NCBI GenBank assembly: GCA_004295015.1
Contig: SHNE01000017.1
Span: 101,819 to 165,818 of the forward strand
Source of the DNA: Bacteroidota bacterium
Lineage (GTDB): Bacteria; Bacteroidota; Bacteroidia; AKYH767-A; 2013-40CM-41-45
DNA: 64,000 bases
Direction: 5' to 3'
Positions 1 to 12,071 of the stretch are shown one piece after another; position 1 is the stretch's first letter, and each line of letters opens with the position of its first letter. Below the pieces are notes generated by a model. It did not search any database, was not told the DNA's origin, and saw nothing but the letters and a program-made list of their open reading frames with translations. The translations under genes and the position numbers were made by a program.

Positions 1-185
1 GTACTACTGATGTGACAGGAGAAATTTCACTTCCTGAAGGACGCGAAATGGTAATGCCTGGTGACAACGTAAGTATCACTGTAGAATTGATTCAGCCGGT
101 GGCTATGGACAAAGGACTTCGCTTCGCGATTCGTGAAGGTGGACGTACTGTTGGTGCCGGTCAGGTTACCGAGATTATTAAGTAA
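1..185 (+). CDS. tuf: Elongation factor Tu, C-terminal fragment (gene starts before the window)
   Basis: The first 185 bases encode the last 60 residues of EF-Tu, ending in TAA. The frame opens at base 3. The end reads [14 protein letters not shown], the characteristic EF-Tu C-terminus, preceded by the domain 3 segment [22 protein letters not shown]-Tu delivers aminoacyl-tRNA to the ribosome as a GTP complex. The GTPase domain lies outside the window, so the gene is partial only because of the window edge. It is followed by tRNA-Trp and secE, the usual order of this block in many bacteria. Confidence 0.97.
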   Translation, partial: TTDVTGEISLPEGREMVMPGDNVSITVELIQPVAMDKGLRFAIREGGRTVGAGQVTEIIK

Positions 186-204
186 TCCAATTGAACTCGA
201 GGCG

Positions 205-234
205 ACAGCAGGCGGTGTAAGCACGGTCTGCTGT
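205..234 (+). other. Hairpin between tuf and tRNA-Trp
   Basis: ACAGCAG at 205-211 pairs perfectly with CTGCTGT at 228-234, with a possible inner GTG/CAC pairing. Only three T follow, so it is a weak terminator at best. It may protect the tuf 3' end or mark a processing site before the tRNA. The pairing is visible; the role is inferred. Confidence 0.4.
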
Positions 235-327
235 TTCCTGTCAATAAACGGTTAGGCTTTCCTGAGAATTATTCGGATCCAGACTCAATGTCGGAATCAG
301 TTTTCTCACAAAGCTTAATCAGGGTTT

Positions 328-403
328 ACGGGTGTAGCTCAATTGGTAGAGTAGCGGTCTCCAAAACCGTTGGCTGGGAGTTCGAGTCTCTCCACCCGTG
401 CCA
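328..403 (+). tRNA. tRNA-Trp (anticodon CCA), 3' CCA encoded
   Basis: A full cloverleaf can be folded. The acceptor stem ACGGGTG (328-334) pairs with CACCCGT (393-399), with discriminator G400 and an encoded CCA at 401-403. The anticodon stem GCGGT/ACCGT closes the loop CTCCAAA, giving anticodon CCA at 361-363, which reads the Trp codon UGG. The T arm contains TTCGAGT. It sits between tuf and secE, a conserved location for tRNA-Trp. Confidence 0.97.
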
Positions 404-484
404 GATCAGATATGTTAGAATTATCCGTCTTAATGTCATCAGGAATAATTTCAACAGAAAGAAAATTCATAACGAACAACCAAC

Positions 485-679
485 ATGAGCAAAATCAGCG
501 CTTACATCAAAGAAAGTTACACCGAACTGGTTCATAAGGTAAGTTGGCCTACGTGGGAGGAATTGCAGAGTAGTGTCATCGTAGTGATGGTCGCTACTGT
601 CATTATTACGTTAATGATCTTCGTGATGGATTTTGGATTCAATTCTATCATGAACATCTTCTATAAAATGATTGCATAA
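485..679 (+). CDS. secE: Preprotein translocase subunit SecE
   Basis: This 64-residue protein matches the short single-membrane-span form of SecE. It has an amphipathic N-terminus, the conserved core VSWPTWEELQ around residues 19-28, and one transmembrane helix at about 31-56. SecE clamps SecY in the SecYEG channel of the inner membrane. The gene lies 81 bases after tRNA-Trp and 11 bases before nusG, and is presumably co-transcribed with nusG. Small size is normal for the family. Confidence 0.95.
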   Translation: MSKISAYIKESYTELVHKVSWPTWEELQSSVIVVMVATVIITLMIFVMDFGFNSIMNIFYKMIA

Positions 680-690
680 GGTTTATTGTC

Positions 691-1254
691 ATGGCTGAAG
701 CGCAACAACCTAAAGAACTTATCAGAAAATGGTACGTGGTACGTGCCATTAGTGGTAAGGAGAAAAAGGTTAAGCAATATATTGAGTACGAAGTAAACCG
801 TTTGAAGTTGACGGACTATGTTACTCAGGTACTTATTCCTACGGAGAAGTTTTATCAGATCCGCAATGGGAAGAAAGTAAGCAAGGAAAGAAATATTCTT
901 CCCGGCTACGTACTTATTGAGGCAGCATTAACAGGGGAGATACCACATATCATTGAGGGAGTAACCGGAGTTATCTCTTTCTTGGGTGCAAAAGGTGAAC
1001 CTCCGGCTCCACTAAGACCATCCGAGGTGAGTAGAATTCTCGGTAAAATGGATGAGCTGGCCGATAGTGAAGCAGTGATGAATGTACCATATGTGGTTGG
1101 AGAAACGGTAAAAGTTATCGATGGACCTTTCAATAGTTTCAGTGGAGTAATCGAAGAGATTAATGAAGAGAAGAAAAAATTAAAAGTGATGGTAAAGATC
1201 TTCGGACGGAAAACACCGCTGGAGTTAAATTATATGCAAGTAGAGAAGGAGTAA
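691..1254 (+). CDS. nusG: Transcription termination/antitermination protein NusG
   Basis: This 187-residue protein has the NusG N-terminal (NGN) domain, starting at KWYVVRAISGKEKKVKQYIE and including NILPGYVLIEA. It is followed by a KOW domain around residues 133-165 (VKVIDGPFNSFSGVIEEI). NusG binds the RNA polymerase clamp, increases processivity, and links polymerase to Rho or the ribosome. It lies in the standard secE-nusG-rplK order. The ATG at 691 is well placed 11 bases after secE. Confidence 0.97.
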   Translation: MAEAQQPKELIRKWYVVRAISGKEKKVKQYIEYEVNRLKLTDYVTQVLIPTEKFYQIRNGKKVSKERNILPGYVLIEAALTGEIPHIIEGVTGVISFLGAKGEPPAPLRPSEVSRILGKMDELADSEAVMNVPYVVGETVKVIDGPFNSFSGVIEEINEEKKKLKVMVKIFGRKTPLELNYMQVEKE

Positions 1255-1349
1255 ATAAACCTTAACCGGATACAGTCAGAAACAAAACGCATAGATAGCT
1301 TCCACTAAAATCGTTCAGTTGCAGACTTAATCCCGAATAAATTAAAATC

Positions 1350-1787
1350 ATGGCTAAAGAGATAGGAACATACATCAAATTACAGGTCAAAGGAGGAGCA
1401 GCTAATCCTGCACCGCCAATCGGACCGGCACTCGGTGCAAAGGGTGTAAACATCATGGAGTTCTGCAAGCAGTTCAACGCTCGTACGCAGGATCAACCCG
1501 GTAAAGTGTTACCGGTAATTATCACCGTATATGTCGATAAGTCTTTTGACTTCGTCATCAAAACACCTCCTGCAGCTGTTCAGTTATTGGAGCTCTCTAA
1601 GTTAAAGAGTGGATCCAAGGAGCCTAACCGTAATAAGGTAGGCAGTGTGAGTTGGGATCAGGTTAAAACCATTGCGGAAATAAAAATGCCTGATCTGAAC
1701 TGTTTCACTATTGAATCAGCAATGAGCATGGTAGCAGGAACTGCACGCAGCATGGGAATTACTGTCGATGGCCAAAAGCCATTCTAA
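1350..1787 (+). CDS. rplK: 50S ribosomal protein L11
   Basis: This 145-residue protein shows the L11 N-terminal signature [20 protein letters not shown] and a C-terminal RNA-binding domain ending near [13 protein letters not shown]11 binds the GTPase-associated centre of 23S rRNA at the base of the L7/L12 stalk. It is preceded by a 95-base gap after nusG and followed by rplA. Length is normal for the family. Confidence 0.97.
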   Translation: MAKEIGTYIKLQVKGGAANPAPPIGPALGAKGVNIMEFCKQFNARTQDQPGKVLPVIITVYVDKSFDFVIKTPPAAVQLLELSKLKSGSKEPNRNKVGSVSWDQVKTIAEIKMPDLNCFTIESAMSMVAGTARSMGITVDGQKPF

Positions 1788-1889
1788 GCAGGTCGAGTAA
1801 GGAATACGATTTTCATTAAATATATTATTGATAACAAGAAGGAGGGCGAGATCCTATCAACCCCGATCGAACTTCAAAATTTTAATTCA

Positions 1890-2582
1890 ATGGCTAAGAT
1901 CAGTAAAAAGAGAAAGCAGATTCTTTCGAAAGTTGATCAGAGTAAGACTTACAATTTGGCTGAAGCCTCTAAGATTGTAAAGGATATTACTACTACAAAA
2001 TTTGATTCATCTGTTGATCTGAGTATCCGTTTGGGTGTTGATCCACGGAAAGCAAACCAAATGGTTCGTGGTGTCGTGACGCTTCCGCATGGCACAGGAA
2101 AAGTTAAAAAAGTACTTGTACTCTGTACACCTGACAAAGAAGCTGAGGCTAGAGAAGCCGGAGCTGATTATGTTGGATTGGATGAGTATATCACGAAAAT
2201 TGAACAAGGCTGGACAGACATCGATGTGGTGATCACCATGCCAAGCGTAATGGGAAAAGTGGGTAAACTTGGTAAAGTTCTCGGTCCACGTAACCTCATG
2301 CCTAATCCGAAAACAGGAACTGTTACGACTGATATCGGAAAAGCTGTGAATGAAGTGAAGGCGGGTAAAATAGACTTTAAAGTTGACAAGCAGGGAAGTA
2401 TCCATGCTTCCATCGGAAAGGTTTCTTTTGACGCTAAAAAGATCGAGGAAAATGCTAATGAATTGCTAAATACAATTATCAAGTTGAAGCCTTCATCTGC
2501 CAAGGGAACGTATATGAAAAGCGTGTACTTATCATCAACGATGAGTCCATCTGTTCAGATCGATACCAAAACATTATCGTAA
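1890..2582 (+). CDS. rplA: 50S ribosomal protein L1
   Basis: This 230-residue protein has the L1 signature [20 protein letters not shown] near the middle and the flanking two-domain fold typical of L1. L1 forms the mobile stalk that helps eject deacylated tRNA from the E site. In many bacteria it represses its own operon by binding the mRNA leader. Here a 102-base gap precedes it and contains a purine-rich AAGAAGGAGGGCGAG tract about 40 bases before the start, too far to be a normal ribosome site. Confidence 0.97.
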   Translation: MAKISKKRKQILSKVDQSKTYNLAEASKIVKDITTTKFDSSVDLSIRLGVDPRKANQMVRGVVTLPHGTGKVKKVLVLCTPDKEAEAREAGADYVGLDEYITKIEQGWTDIDVVITMPSVMGKVGKLGKVLGPRNLMPNPKTGTVTTDIGKAVNEVKAGKIDFKVDKQGSIHASIGKVSFDAKKIEENANELLNTIIKLKPSSAKGTYMKSVYLSSTMSPSVQIDTKTLS

Positions 2583-2622
2583 TCAGGGATCTTATCCTGT
2601 TAAATCCTAAAATTATTAAAAC

Positions 2623-3147
2623 ATGAAAAGAGAAGAAAAGGACGTGATCATTGGTGAGATTACGGAACTCCTCGATAAATATCCGACTATTTATGTCACC
2701 GATACATCGTCGATGTCAGCTGCGAAAACTAACCAGCTGAGAAGACTTTGTTTCAACAAAGGTGTCAAAATGCTCGTAGCCAAAAACACGCTTATCCAGA
2801 AAGCGATGGAAAAGAAAGATGCCGAAGGGTATCAGGAACTTTTCTCTTCTCTCAAAGGAACAAGTGCATTATTGTTCAGTGAAGTTGGTAACGTACCTGC
2901 AAGACTGATAAAAGATTTCCGTAAAGCGACTGACCGTCCACAGCTCAAAGGAGCCTGGATAGATACAGCCGTGTTTCTCGGAGACAGTCAGCTGGAGACG
3001 TTGACTCTCCTGAAATCAAGAAATGAACTCATTGGTGATATCATTGCATTGTTACAATCACCTGCGAAGAATGTTATTTCTGCTCTTAGTAGTAGCGGAG
3101 GTAAGCTTGCGGGAATTGTAAAGACATTGTCTGAACGCCCTGAGTAA
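2623..3147 (+). CDS. rplJ: 50S ribosomal protein L10
   Basis: This 174-residue protein is L10 by sequence and position: an N-terminal rRNA-binding domain with VAKNTLIQKAME and GTSALLFSE, followed by a C-terminal helix that carries L7/L12 dimers. It is the scaffold of the ribosomal stalk. The gap to rplA is only 40 bases, so the long L10 leader known from other phyla is not present in that gap. A 99-base spacer separates it from rplL. Confidence 0.97.
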   Translation: MKREEKDVIIGEITELLDKYPTIYVTDTSSMSAAKTNQLRRLCFNKGVKMLVAKNTLIQKAMEKKDAEGYQELFSSLKGTSALLFSEVGNVPARLIKDFRKATDRPQLKGAWIDTAVFLGDSQLETLTLLKSRNELIGDIIALLQSPAKNVISALSSSGGKLAGIVKTLSERPE

Positions 3148-3246
3148 ATGACCCCTGTGTGAGCAGGAATTGAATAGAATGCTTCCAGTGCCCAATATAA
3201 ATTACATTATTAAACTGAAATCCTTAACAATCAAAACCCTATAACA

Positions 3247-3624
3247 ATGGCAGATTTAAAAACATTCGCTGAGCAGTTAGTTAACCTGACAGTGAAAGAA
3301 GTAAACGAATTAGCGAAAATCCTTAAGGATGAGTATGGCATCGAGCCGGCAGCAGCAGCAGTTGCAGTAGCAGCAGCAGGTGGTGGCGGTGGTGGTGAAG
3401 CCGCAGCTGAAAAATCAACATTCGATGTAATCCTGAAAGCACCAGGTGGTGCAAAATTGAATATCGTTAAGTTGGTAAAAGAAATGACTGGTCTTGGTTT
3501 GAAAGAAGCAAAAGACTTAGTTGATGGTGCACCAAAACCAGTAAAAGAAGGTGTGTCTAAAGAAGAAGCCAATTCTATCAAATCACAATTGGAAGAGGCT
3601 GGAGCGGAAGTTGAAGTTAAATAA
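3247..3624 (+). CDS. rplL: 50S ribosomal protein L7/L12
   Basis: This 125-residue stalk protein has the N-terminal dimerisation domain (residues 1-35), an Ala/Gly-rich hinge with a run of six glycines around residues 45-50, and a conserved C-terminal domain. That domain contains KSTFDVILK and the factor-binding helix region [20 protein letters not shown]. It recruits translation GTPases. It is followed by a strong hairpin and then rpoB. Confidence 0.97.
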   Translation: MADLKTFAEQLVNLTVKEVNELAKILKDEYGIEPAAAAVAVAAAGGGGGGEAAAEKSTFDVILKAPGGAKLNIVKLVKEMTGLGLKEAKDLVDGAPKPVKEGVSKEEANSIKSQLEEAGAEVEVK

Positions 3625-3650
3625 GGCTTCGGCGTCAGTTCGCGAGCATT

Positions 3651-3689
3651 TATAGACCTTTCCCGGCCAAAAACCGGGACAGGTCTATA
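3651..3689 (+). other. Strong hairpin in the rplL-rpoB gap (possible attenuator or processing site)
   Basis: TATAGACCT (3651-3659) pairs with AGGTCTATA (3681-3689), and TCCCGG (3661-3666) pairs with CCGGGA (3674-3679). The loop is seven bases, with one unpaired base on each side between the two helices. It is followed by TCCTTTTTAA. In Escherichia coli the same gap holds a partial terminator and an RNase III site that set the ratio of ribosomal protein to polymerase subunit mRNA. By analogy this hairpin could do the same. The structure is directly visible; the function is inferred. Confidence 0.7.
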
Positions 3690-3762
3690 TCCTTTTTAAT
3701 TGGTGTGTTTCCGGAACATCACCGTTAGAAAAATTTAATCTCAAAATCTAAACCCAAGCAAC

Positions 3763-6700
3763 GTGTCCACAGCCATTAGTCCTTCGAAGAGAATTAACTT
3801 CTCCACAAGTTTACATAAAATTGATTATCCAGATTTTTTGGATATCCAGCTGAAATCTTTTCAAGATTTTTTCCAGCTTGAAACAACCTCTGACAACCGT
3901 CAGAAAGAAGGTCTGTACAAGGTCTTCAGTGAAAACTTTCCCATCTCGGATTCTCGAAACAATTTCGTTTTGGAATTCCTTGATTATTTTATCGATCCGC
4001 CACGCTATTCCATCGAAGAATGTATTGAGCGCGGATTAACTCATAGTGTACCTCTGAAAGCGAAATTGAAACTTTATTGCACCGACCCGGAGCATGAGGA
4101 TTTCGAAACGATAGTGCAGGATGTATACCTGGGTACAATACCATACATGACTCCGAAAGGAACCTTCGTAATCAATGGTGCAGAACGTGTTGTTGTATCT
4201 CAGCTTCACCGTTCACCTGGCGTTTTCTTCGGACAGAGCCGTCATGCCAATGGCACAAAACTATATTCAGCCCGTGTTATACCTTTCAAAGGATCATGGA
4301 TCGAATTCGCTACTGACATCAACAGTGTCATGTATGCATACATTGATCGTAAAAAGAAATTCCCTGTAACGACGCTTCTCCGTGCCATCGGTTATCAGAC
4401 CGATAAAGAAATATTGGAGATCTTCGGTTTGGCTGACGAATTTAAAGTTACCAAGTCAGGAATTAAGAATATACTTAACAGGAAACTTGCAGCACGTGTT
4501 TTGAAAACATGGGTTGAAGATTTCGTAGATGAGGATACCGGTGAGGTTGTTTCTATCGAGAGAAATGAAGTAATTATCGAGAGAGAGACTGTAGTTGAAG
4601 AAAACCATCTTGATCTGATTCTTGAATCAGGAGTTAAATCAATCATCTTACACAAGATTGATACTAACACGAATGATTACGCTATCATCTATAACACACT
4701 CCAGAAAGATACTTCGAACTCCGAGAAGGAAGCTGTGGAGCACATCTACCGTCAGCTGAGAAATGCTGAGCCGCCTGATGAAGAAACGGCACGTGGCATC
4801 ATCGACAAATTATTCTTCTCTGATAAGCGTTACGATTTAGGTGACGTTGGTCGTTACAGAATTAATAAAAAATTAGGATTGCAAATTGAAGATGATATCC
4901 GTGTTCTTACGAAAGCCGATATCATTGAAATCATCCGTCAGCTGATTCAGTTGATTAACTCTAAGGCTGAGGTGGATGATATCGATCACCTTTCGAATCG
5001 TCGTGTGCGTACAGTGGGAGAGCAGTTGTTCTCTCAGTTTGGCGTTGGACTTGCCAGAATTGCTCGTACAATTCGTGAAAGAATGAACGTTCGTGATAAC
5101 GAAGTATTCACTCCGGCAGATTTGATCAATGCTAAAACATTGTCGTCTGTAATTAATTCATTCTTCGGAACGAATCAGCTATCACAGTTTATGGATCAGA
5201 CCAATCCACTTGCTGAGATTACTCACAAGCGTCGTCTGTCGGCACTCGGGCCCGGTGGTCTCTCCAGAGAGCGAGCAGGATTTGAGGTTCGTGACGTACA
5301 CTATACTCACTACGGACGTCTATGTACCATTGAAACACCGGAGGGTCCGAACATCGGACTTATCTCTTCATTGTGTGTATACGCAAAAATTAATAACCTC
5401 GGATTTATTGAGACGCCATACCGTACAGTAACGGAAGGTAAAGTTGATGTAAATACCGAAGTAATATATCTAACAGCGGAGGAAGAAGATAACCGGGTTA
5501 TCGCGCAGGCAAATGCAAATGTTGACGTAAAAGGAAATTTCCTCGATGGAAAGGTAAAAGCCAGATATGAAGGTGACTTCCCGGTTGTAGAGCCTGACAA
5601 GATTAACCTGATTGACGTAGGTCCGAACCAAATTGCATCAATTGCAGCATCACTGATTCCATTCCTTGAGCATGATGATGCCAACCGTGCCCTGATGGGC
5701 TCGAACATGCAACGTCAGGCTGTTCCCCTTCTTCGTCCGCAGGCTCCAATTGTTGGAACCGGCCTGGAAGGATTGATTGCACGCGACTCACGCGTACTCA
5801 TCAACGCAGAAGGCGATGGAGTAGTGGAGTATGTTGACGCAAGAGAAATCGTAATTCGGTACAGTCGTAAAGAGACTGAGAAGCTTGTGAGTTTTGAGGA
5901 TGATGTTAAATCATACCCGCTTACTAAGTTCCAAAAAACAAACCAGAGTACTTGTATTAACCTTCAGCCAATTGTTGTAAAAGGACAAAAGGTGAAGAAG
6001 GGACAGGTATTATCAGAAGGATATGCAACGCAGGGTGGTGAACTGGCGCTCGGAAGAAATCTAAAAGTGGCATTCATGCCATGGAAGGGTTACAATTTCG
6101 AGGATGCCATCGTTATTTCTGAGCGTGTTATCCGTGAAGATATATTCACTTCAATTCACGTGGATGAGTATAGTCTCGAAGTTCGTGACACTAAGCGTGG
6201 AATGGAAGAGCTAACTGCTGATATTCCTAACGTGAGTGAGGAAGCAACCCGTGAGTTAGATGAGAACGGAGTTATCCGTGTAGGTGCTGAAGTGATGGAA
6301 GGTGATATCCTTATTGGTAAGATTACACCTAAAGGTGAAACGGATCCTTCACCTGAAGAGAAACTATTACGTGCCATCTTTGGTGACAAAGCAGGTGATG
6401 TAAAGGATGCTTCATTGAAAGTTCCACCATCTGTTAAGGGTGTTGTTATCGATAAGAAATTATTCTCACGTGTTCTTTCAAAAGATAAATCACAGAAGAG
6501 TGATGAGAAAGTTCAGCTGGAAAAACTGGACAAAGAATACAATCAGCAAAGTGCTGAGTTGAAAGAGAAGCTTATTGATAAGTTATTCCTTCTCGTTAGT
6601 GGAAAGACCTCACAAGGTGTAATTGATATCTTTAAGGAAGTAATTATTCCTAAAGGAGCGAAGTTCACGCAGAAGATGTTGTCTGAAATTAATTACGAGA

Positions 6701-7578
6701 CAATCAATCCTGATAAGTGGACAACCGATAAAGAAAAGAATGACCAGATTAAGCAATTGCTTCACAATTTCAACATCAAGTTTAATGATGTAACAGGATT
6801 GTATAAGCGCAAGAAGTTTGCCTTGGTTGTTGGAGATGAACTTCCGGCCGGTATTGTTCAGTTAGCGAAAGTTTATATCGCTAAGAAACGTAAGTTGAAA
6901 GTAGGAGATAAGATGGCCGGTCGTCACGGAAACAAAGGAATCGTTGCGAAAATTGTTCGCGATGAGGACATGCCTTTCCTGGAAGATGGAACTCCGGTTG
7001 ACATAGTATTGAACCCATTGGGCGTACCGTCCCGAATGAACCTTGGGCAGATCTATGAAACAATTCTTGCATGGGCCGGGGAGAAGTTGGGGTTGAAGTT
7101 CAGCACACCAATTTTCGACGGAGCATCTATTGAGCAAATTGATGATTATGTTTCCAAGGCAGGTCTGCCAAAATTCGGATCTACTTATTTATATGATGGT
7201 GGAACAGGACAGCGTTTCGATCAGCCTGCAACCGTTGGAATCATCTATATGATGAAACTAGGTCACATGGTTGATGACAAGATGCACGCCCGTTCTATCG
7301 GACCATATTCATTGATCACGCAGCAACCACTGGGTGGAAAGGCTCAGTTTGGAGGTCAGCGTTTTGGAGAGATGGAAGTGTGGGCATTGGAAGCATTTGG
7401 TGCTGCCAATATCCTGCAGGAAATTCTTACCATCAAATCTGACGATGTAATTGGACGAGCGAAGACTTATGAAGCAATTGTGAAAGGAGATAATCTCCCT
7501 ACACCTGGAATTCCTGAGTCCTTCAATGTATTGCTCCATGAGCTACGAGGATTAGGACTTAAGATTACACTTGACTAA
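3763..7578 (+). CDS. rpoB: DNA-directed RNA polymerase subunit beta
   Basis: This 1271-residue protein is the beta subunit of RNA polymerase. Visible landmarks are [20 protein letters not shown] near residue 140, the rifampicin region with [20 protein letters not shown] and [20 protein letters not shown], and the C-terminal [18 protein letters not shown] near residue 1196. The start is a GTG at 3763, reading [14 protein letters not shown]. The next in-frame starts would remove conserved N-terminal sequence. In the rifampicin region the usual residues Gln, Asp, His and Arg are present, so nothing suggests resistance. Confidence 0.98.
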   Translation: MSTAISPSKRINFSTSLHKIDYPDFLDIQLKSFQDFFQLETTSDNRQKEGLYKVFSENFPISDSRNNFVLEFLDYFIDPPRYSIEECIERGLTHSVPLKAKLKLYCTDPEHEDFETIVQDVYLGTIPYMTPKGTFVINGAERVVVSQLHRSPGVFFGQSRHANGTKLYSARVIPFKGSWIEFATDINSVMYAYIDRKKKFPVTTLLRAIGYQTDKEILEIFGLADEFKVTKSGIKNILNRKLAARVLKTWVEDFVDEDTGEVVSIERNEVIIERETVVEENHLDLILESGVKSIILHKIDTNTNDYAIIYNTLQKDTSNSEKEAVEHIYRQLRNAEPPDEETARGIIDKLFFSDKRYDLGDVGRYRINKKLGLQIEDDIRVLTKADIIEIIRQLIQLINSKAEVDDIDHLSNRRVRTVGEQLFSQFGVGLARIARTIRERMNVRDNEVFTPADLINAKTLSSVINSFFGTNQLSQFMDQTNPLAEITHKRRLSALGPGGLSRERAGFEVRDVHYTHYGRLCTIETPEGPNIGLISSLCVYAKINNLGFIETPYRTVTEGKVDVNTEVIYLTAEEEDNRVIAQANANVDVKGNFLDGKVKARYEGDFPVVEPDKINLIDVGPNQIASIAASLIPFLEHDDANRALMGSNMQRQAVPLLRPQAPIVGTGLEGLIARDSRVLINAEGDGVVEYVDAREIVIRYSRKETEKLVSFEDDVKSYPLTKFQKTNQSTCINLQPIVVKGQKVKKGQVLSEGYATQGGELALGRNLKVAFMPWKGYNFEDAIVISERVIREDIFTSIHVDEYSLEVRDTKRGMEELTADIPNVSEEATRELDENGVIRVGAEVMEGDILIGKITPKGETDPSPEEKLLRAIFGDKAGDVKDASLKVPPSVKGVVIDKKLFSRVLSKDKSQKSDEKVQLEKLDKEYNQQSAELKEKLIDKLFLLVSGKTSQGVIDIFKEVIIPKGAKFTQKMLSEINYETINPDKWTTDKEKNDQIKQLLHNFNIKFNDVTGLYKRKKFALVVGDELPAGIVQLAKVYIAKKRKLKVGDKMAGRHGNKGIVAKIVRDEDMPFLEDGTPVDIVLNPLGVPSRMNLGQIYETILAWAGEKLGLKFSTPIFDGASIEQIDDYVSKAGLPKFGSTYLYDGGTGQRFDQPATVGIIYMMKLGHMVDDKMHARSIGPYSLITQQPLGGKAQFGGQRFGEMEVWALEAFGAANILQEILTIKSDDVIGRAKTYEAIVKGDNLPTPGIPESFNVLLHELRGLGLKITLD

Positions 7579-7652
7579 GGTTAAATTGAATCGGGTCCGC
7601 TGAAATTTGCAAAGCATATTTCGGTTTATTCCAAATCCAAAAAATTAAAAAG

Positions 7653-10600
7653 ATGGCAACCAGAAAAGAAATAAAGATCAAATCAAATTTTACCAAGATT
7701 ATTATCAGTCTTGCTTCTCCGGAACATATTCTTGAGCAGTCGAGTGGTGAAGTCTTGAAGCCTGAAACGATCAATTACCGTACTTATAAACCTGAGCGTG
7801 ACGGATTATTCTGTGAACGTATATTCGGACCGGTAAAAGATTGGGAATGTCATTGCGGTAAATACAAACGTATTCGATATAAAGGAATTGTTTGTGACCG
7901 TTGTGGAGTAGAGGTGACCGAAAAGAAAGTGCGTCGTGAACGGATGGGCCATATCACGCTTACCGTCCCTGTTGCACACATTTGGTACTTCCGTTCTTTG
8001 CCAAATAAAATTGGTTACCTGTTAGGGCTTCCTACCAAGAAGCTGGACATGATCATATACTATGAACGTTATGTGGTTATTCAATCCGGAATTAAGGAAG
8101 CAGATGGAATCCATTATCTGGACTTTCTGACTGAAGAAGAGTATCTTCAGATTTTAGAGGAGCTTCCAAAAGACAACCAGCACCTTGATGATACTGATCC
8201 AAATAAGTTCATCGCAAAAATGGGAGCAGAGGCACTTTACGATCTTCTGGCTCGCTTGAATCTTGATGAATTATCTTATAATCTTCGTCACCAGGCAAGC
8301 AATGAAACTTCTCAGCAACGTAAGAATGAAGCCTTAAAGCGATTAAATGTTGTTGAGGCTTTCCGTAGTGCGAATGGACATATTCAGAATAATCCTGAGT
8401 GGATGATTGTGAAAGTAGTTCCTGTAATTCCACCTGAATTGCGTCCACTCGTTCCATTGGATGGTGGTCGATTTGCGACATCTGACTTGAACGATTTATA
8501 TCGTCGGGTAATTATACGTAACAATCGTTTGAAACGCCTTCTTGAAATTAAGGCGCCTGATGTCATTCTTAGAAATGAGAAAAGGATGTTGCAGGAGGCG
8601 GTTGATTCCTTGTTTGACAATTCCCGTAAGGTGAATGCTGTTAAGACAGAATCAAATCGTGCCTTGAAATCTTTATCTGATTCTTTGAAAGGAAAGCAAG
8701 GTCGTTTCCGTCAGAATCTCCTTGGAAAGCGTGTCGATTACTCAGCCCGTTCTGTAATTGTTGTTGGACCGGAAATGAAATTACACGAATGCGGATTGCC
8801 TAAAGATATGGCTGCAGAACTTTTCAAACCATTTATCATTCGCAAAATGATAGAGCGTGGTGTTGTTAAGACTGTGAAATCTGCAAAGAAAATAGTAGAC
8901 AGAAAAGATCCTCTGGTTTGGGACATTTTGGAGAATGTTTTGAAAGGTCATCCTGTTCTGTTGAATCGTGCCCCGACTCTTCACCGTTTGGGAATTCAGG
9001 CATTTCAGCCAAAGCTGATCGAAGGTAAAGCGATTCAGTTACACCCTTTGGTATGTACTGCCTTCAACGCCGACTTTGACGGTGACCAAATGGCTGTTCA
9101 CGTTCCATTGGGACACGCAGCTATTCTGGAGGCACAAATGTTGATGTTAGCTTCCCATAATATTCTAAATCCTGCAAATGGTGCACCGATAAGTGTACCT
9201 TCTCAGGACATGGTATTGGGACTATATTATATAACGAAGGAAAGAGTTAGTGATAGTACGATGACCGTAAAAGGTCAGGGTATGAAGTTCTATTCGCCGG
9301 AAGAAGTTATTATCGCACACAATGAAGGTCGTGTTGAATTACATGCAGCGATTGAAGTAAATGTGCCGGTAATGACGAACGGTGTTACTAAGATCGAGAA
9401 AATCAAAACTACCGTTGGTCGTATATTATTCAACCAGGTTGTTCCTGCAGAAGCAGGTTATATCAATCAGCTTTTGACTAAGAAAGCTCTTCGTGATATT
9501 ATCGGCGATGTATTAAAAAGTTGTGGTGTTGCAAAGACTGCAAAGTTCCTTGATGATATTAAAGATCTTGGATTCGGAATGGCATTCAAAGGTGGATTAT
9601 CATTCAACCTTGAAGATGTTAAGATTCCTGAAGTGAAATTGGAACTGATCGCTAAAGCAAATGCTGAAGTAGATGAGGTAATGAGTAACTATAATATGGG
9701 ATTCATTACTTACAATGAACGTTACAACCAGATTATTGATATCTGGACTCGTACCAGTTCAAGGATCACTGAAACATTGATGAAGCAACTTTCAACGGAT
9801 CGTCAGGGATTCAACTCCATCTTTATGATGTTGGATTCCGGAGCCCGTGGTTCTAAAGAACAGATTCGTCAGTTGGGTGGAATGAGAGGTCTGATGGCAA
9901 AACCACAAAAGAGTGGTGCCACCAGCGGTGAGATTATCGAGAATCCAATCTTGTCTAACTTTAAAGAAGGACTGTCGATTCTTGAGTATTTTATCTCAAC
10001 TCACGGAGCCAGAAAGGGTCTTGCAGATACTGCCTTGAAGACGGCCGATGCCGGTTATCTAACCCGTCGACTTGTTGACGTAGCACAGGATGTGATTATC
10101 ACCGATGAAGATTGTGGAACCTTGCGTGGATTGGTTGAGACGGCCTTGAAGAATAACGAAGATGTGGTTGAATCACTCTACGACAGAATATTAGGACGCG
10201 TATCGGTGCATGATGTTTTGCATCCATCCACCAATAAGGTAATCATCCCTTCCGGGGCTGAAATTACTGAAGCTATTGCTAAGACTATTGAAGAGTCTCC
10301 GATTGAAAGTGTAGAGATTCGCTCAGTTTTAACATGTGAATCAAGCAGAGGTGTTTGTGTAAAGTGTTACGGAAGAAATCTGGCAACTGGTCGGATGGTT
10401 CAGAAGGGTGAAGCTGTTGGAGTTATAGCAGCCCAGTCTATCGGAGAGCCTGGAACACAGTTAACGCTTCGTACTTTCCACGTAGGTGGGGTTGCACAAA
10501 AAGGTGCAACTGAATCAGAATTGAAAGCAAAATTTGCCGGTAAACTGGAATTCGAAGAAGTAAAAACTGTTACTAAAAAAGATGGTGCCAAATCACACGA

Positions 10601-11945
10601 AGTTGTAATTGGACGTTCGGGTGAATTCAGAATTGTTGATACATCCACAGGTACAGTCCTCACGACTTCTAATATTCCTTACGGTGCCAAGCTGAATATG
10701 AAGGCGGGTGACATCGTCGATAAAGGTGCCGTGATTTGTGAATGGGATCCATTTAACGCAGTAATCATTTCTGAATTCGCAGGTAAGATTGATTTCGATC
10801 ATATTGAAGAAGGAATTACTTTCCGTGAAGAGTCAGATGAGCAGACCGGTTATAAAGAGAAAGTAATTATCGAAACACGCGACAAGACGAAGAATCCTTT
10901 GATTAAAGTTCTCGATGAAAAGAAAGAGCAACTTAAAGGATACAATATTCCTGTAGGAGCTCACGTGATGGTTAATAAAGGGCAGAAAATTATTGCCGGT
11001 GAAATTCTAGTAAAGATTCCAAGAGCAACCGGTAAGTCAGGAGACATCACCGGTGGTCTTCCACGAGTTACTGAATTGTTTGAAGCAAGAAATCCAAGTA
11101 ACCCGGCAGTAGTATCGGAGATCGATGGAATTGTTTCTTATGGTGGTATTAAACGTGGTAACCGAGAGGTAATTATAACCTCACGCGATGGAGAAGTGAA
11201 GAAGTATCTTGTACCTCTTTCCAAGCACATCCTGGTTCAGGACAATGACTTCGTGAGAGCCGGTGATCCTTTATCTGATGGAGCTATCACACCAAGTGAT
11301 ATCCTTTCTATCAAAGGACCTAAGGAAGTTCAGGAGTATCTCGTTAATGAGGTACAGGAAGTTTATCGTTTACAAGGTGTAAAGATTAATGATAAGCATT
11401 TCGAAGTAATCGTTCGGCAGATGATGCGTAAAGTGATCATTGACGATCCGGGTGATACCTCATTCCTCGAAAGAGAATCTGTGGATCGCGTAGATTTCAT
11501 GAAAGAGAATGATGACATCCTGGATAAAGTGGTAGTACTTGATCCGGGAGACAGTTCGGACATCAAACCCGGACAGATTATTTCACTTCGTAAACTGAGA
11601 GAAGAAAACTCTATTCTGAAACGTAAAGATTTGAAACCGGTAGAAGCAAGGGATGCAATCTCTGCTACATCTTCACCGGTACTTCAGGGAATTACTCAGG
11701 CTTCACTTCATACCAAGAGTTGGATTTCGGCTGCCTCCTTCCAGGAGACGACCAAGGTTCTCAATGAAGCAGCCGTTAACGGTAAGATAGACGGACTCTT
11801 AGGATTAAAGGAGAATGTTATCGTTGGGCATCTTATCCCGGCAGGAACGGGTCTCCGTGACTATGAGAAGCTGATTGTAGGATCACAGGAGGAATATGAT
11901 CTTCTCATGGCTTCTAAGCAGGAAGAGGAACTCAGTCCTAATTAA
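7653..11945 (+). CDS. rpoC: DNA-directed RNA polymerase subunit beta'
   Basis: This 1430-residue protein is the beta' subunit. It has the N-terminal zinc-binding cysteines (CHCGK and CDRCG, residues about 66-84), and the catalytic magnesium loop [14 protein letters not shown] near residue 470. The second zinc-site cysteines lie around [17 protein letters not shown], and the trigger-helix region [16 protein letters not shown] follows. It starts 74 bases after rpoB and ends just before a strong terminator. Length is typical of Bacteroidota. Confidence 0.98.
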   Translation: MATRKEIKIKSNFTKIIISLASPEHILEQSSGEVLKPETINYRTYKPERDGLFCERIFGPVKDWECHCGKYKRIRYKGIVCDRCGVEVTEKKVRRERMGHITLTVPVAHIWYFRSLPNKIGYLLGLPTKKLDMIIYYERYVVIQSGIKEADGIHYLDFLTEEEYLQILEELPKDNQHLDDTDPNKFIAKMGAEALYDLLARLNLDELSYNLRHQASNETSQQRKNEALKRLNVVEAFRSANGHIQNNPEWMIVKVVPVIPPELRPLVPLDGGRFATSDLNDLYRRVIIRNNRLKRLLEIKAPDVILRNEKRMLQEAVDSLFDNSRKVNAVKTESNRALKSLSDSLKGKQGRFRQNLLGKRVDYSARSVIVVGPEMKLHECGLPKDMAAELFKPFIIRKMIERGVVKTVKSAKKIVDRKDPLVWDILENVLKGHPVLLNRAPTLHRLGIQAFQPKLIEGKAIQLHPLVCTAFNADFDGDQMAVHVPLGHAAILEAQMLMLASHNILNPANGAPISVPSQDMVLGLYYITKERVSDSTMTVKGQGMKFYSPEEVIIAHNEGRVELHAAIEVNVPVMTNGVTKIEKIKTTVGRILFNQVVPAEAGYINQLLTKKALRDIIGDVLKSCGVAKTAKFLDDIKDLGFGMAFKGGLSFNLEDVKIPEVKLELIAKANAEVDEVMSNYNMGFITYNERYNQIIDIWTRTSSRITETLMKQLSTDRQGFNSIFMMLDSGARGSKEQIRQLGGMRGLMAKPQKSGATSGEIIENPILSNFKEGLSILEYFISTHGARKGLADTALKTADAGYLTRRLVDVAQDVIITDEDCGTLRGLVETALKNNEDVVESLYDRILGRVSVHDVLHPSTNKVIIPSGAEITEAIAKTIEESPIESVEIRSVLTCESSRGVCVKCYGRNLATGRMVQKGEAVGVIAAQSIGEPGTQLTLRTFHVGGVAQKGATESELKAKFAGKLEFEEVKTVTKKDGAKSHEVVIGRSGEFRIVDTSTGTVLTTSNIPYGAKLNMKAGDIVDKGAVICEWDPFNAVIISEFAGKIDFDHIEEGITFREESDEQTGYKEKVIIETRDKTKNPLIKVLDEKKEQLKGYNIPVGAHVMVNKGQKIIAGEILVKIPRATGKSGDITGGLPRVTELFEARNPSNPAVVSEIDGIVSYGGIKRGNREVIITSRDGEVKKYLVPLSKHILVQDNDFVRAGDPLSDGAITPSDILSIKGPKEVQEYLVNEVQEVYRLQGVKINDKHFEVIVRQMMRKVIIDDPGDTSFLERESVDRVDFMKENDDILDKVVVLDPGDSSDIKPGQIISLRKLREENSILKRKDLKPVEARDAISATSSPVLQGITQASLHTKSWISAASFQETTKVLNEAAVNGKIDGLLGLKENVIVGHLIPAGTGLRDYEKLIVGSQEEYDLLMASKQEEELSPN

Positions 11946-11963
11946 TACATGATTCATTCAATG

Positions 11964-11997
11964 AACCGCTTTGCATTCGCTGCAAAGCGGTTTTTTT
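11964..11997 (+). terminator. Rho-independent terminator after rpoC
   Basis: AACCGCTTTGCA (11964-11975) pairs perfectly with TGCAAAGCGGTT (11981-11992) around a five-base loop, followed by a run of T to 11997. It closes the secE-to-rpoC transcription block. Confidence 0.93.
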
Positions 11998-12071
11998 ATG
12001 CCATTATACCGTTTTAGTTCAAGGAAAGAGATTTTTTACGAACTTTGTTGAAATATTTAATAAAACCTATC

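Noticed and set aside
2007..2503. Long minus-strand frames inside rplA
   Set aside because: Antisense shadows of a conserved ribosomal protein gene.
3349..3400. Low-complexity GCA/GGT repeats
   Set aside because: They encode the normal Ala/Gly hinge of L7/L12.
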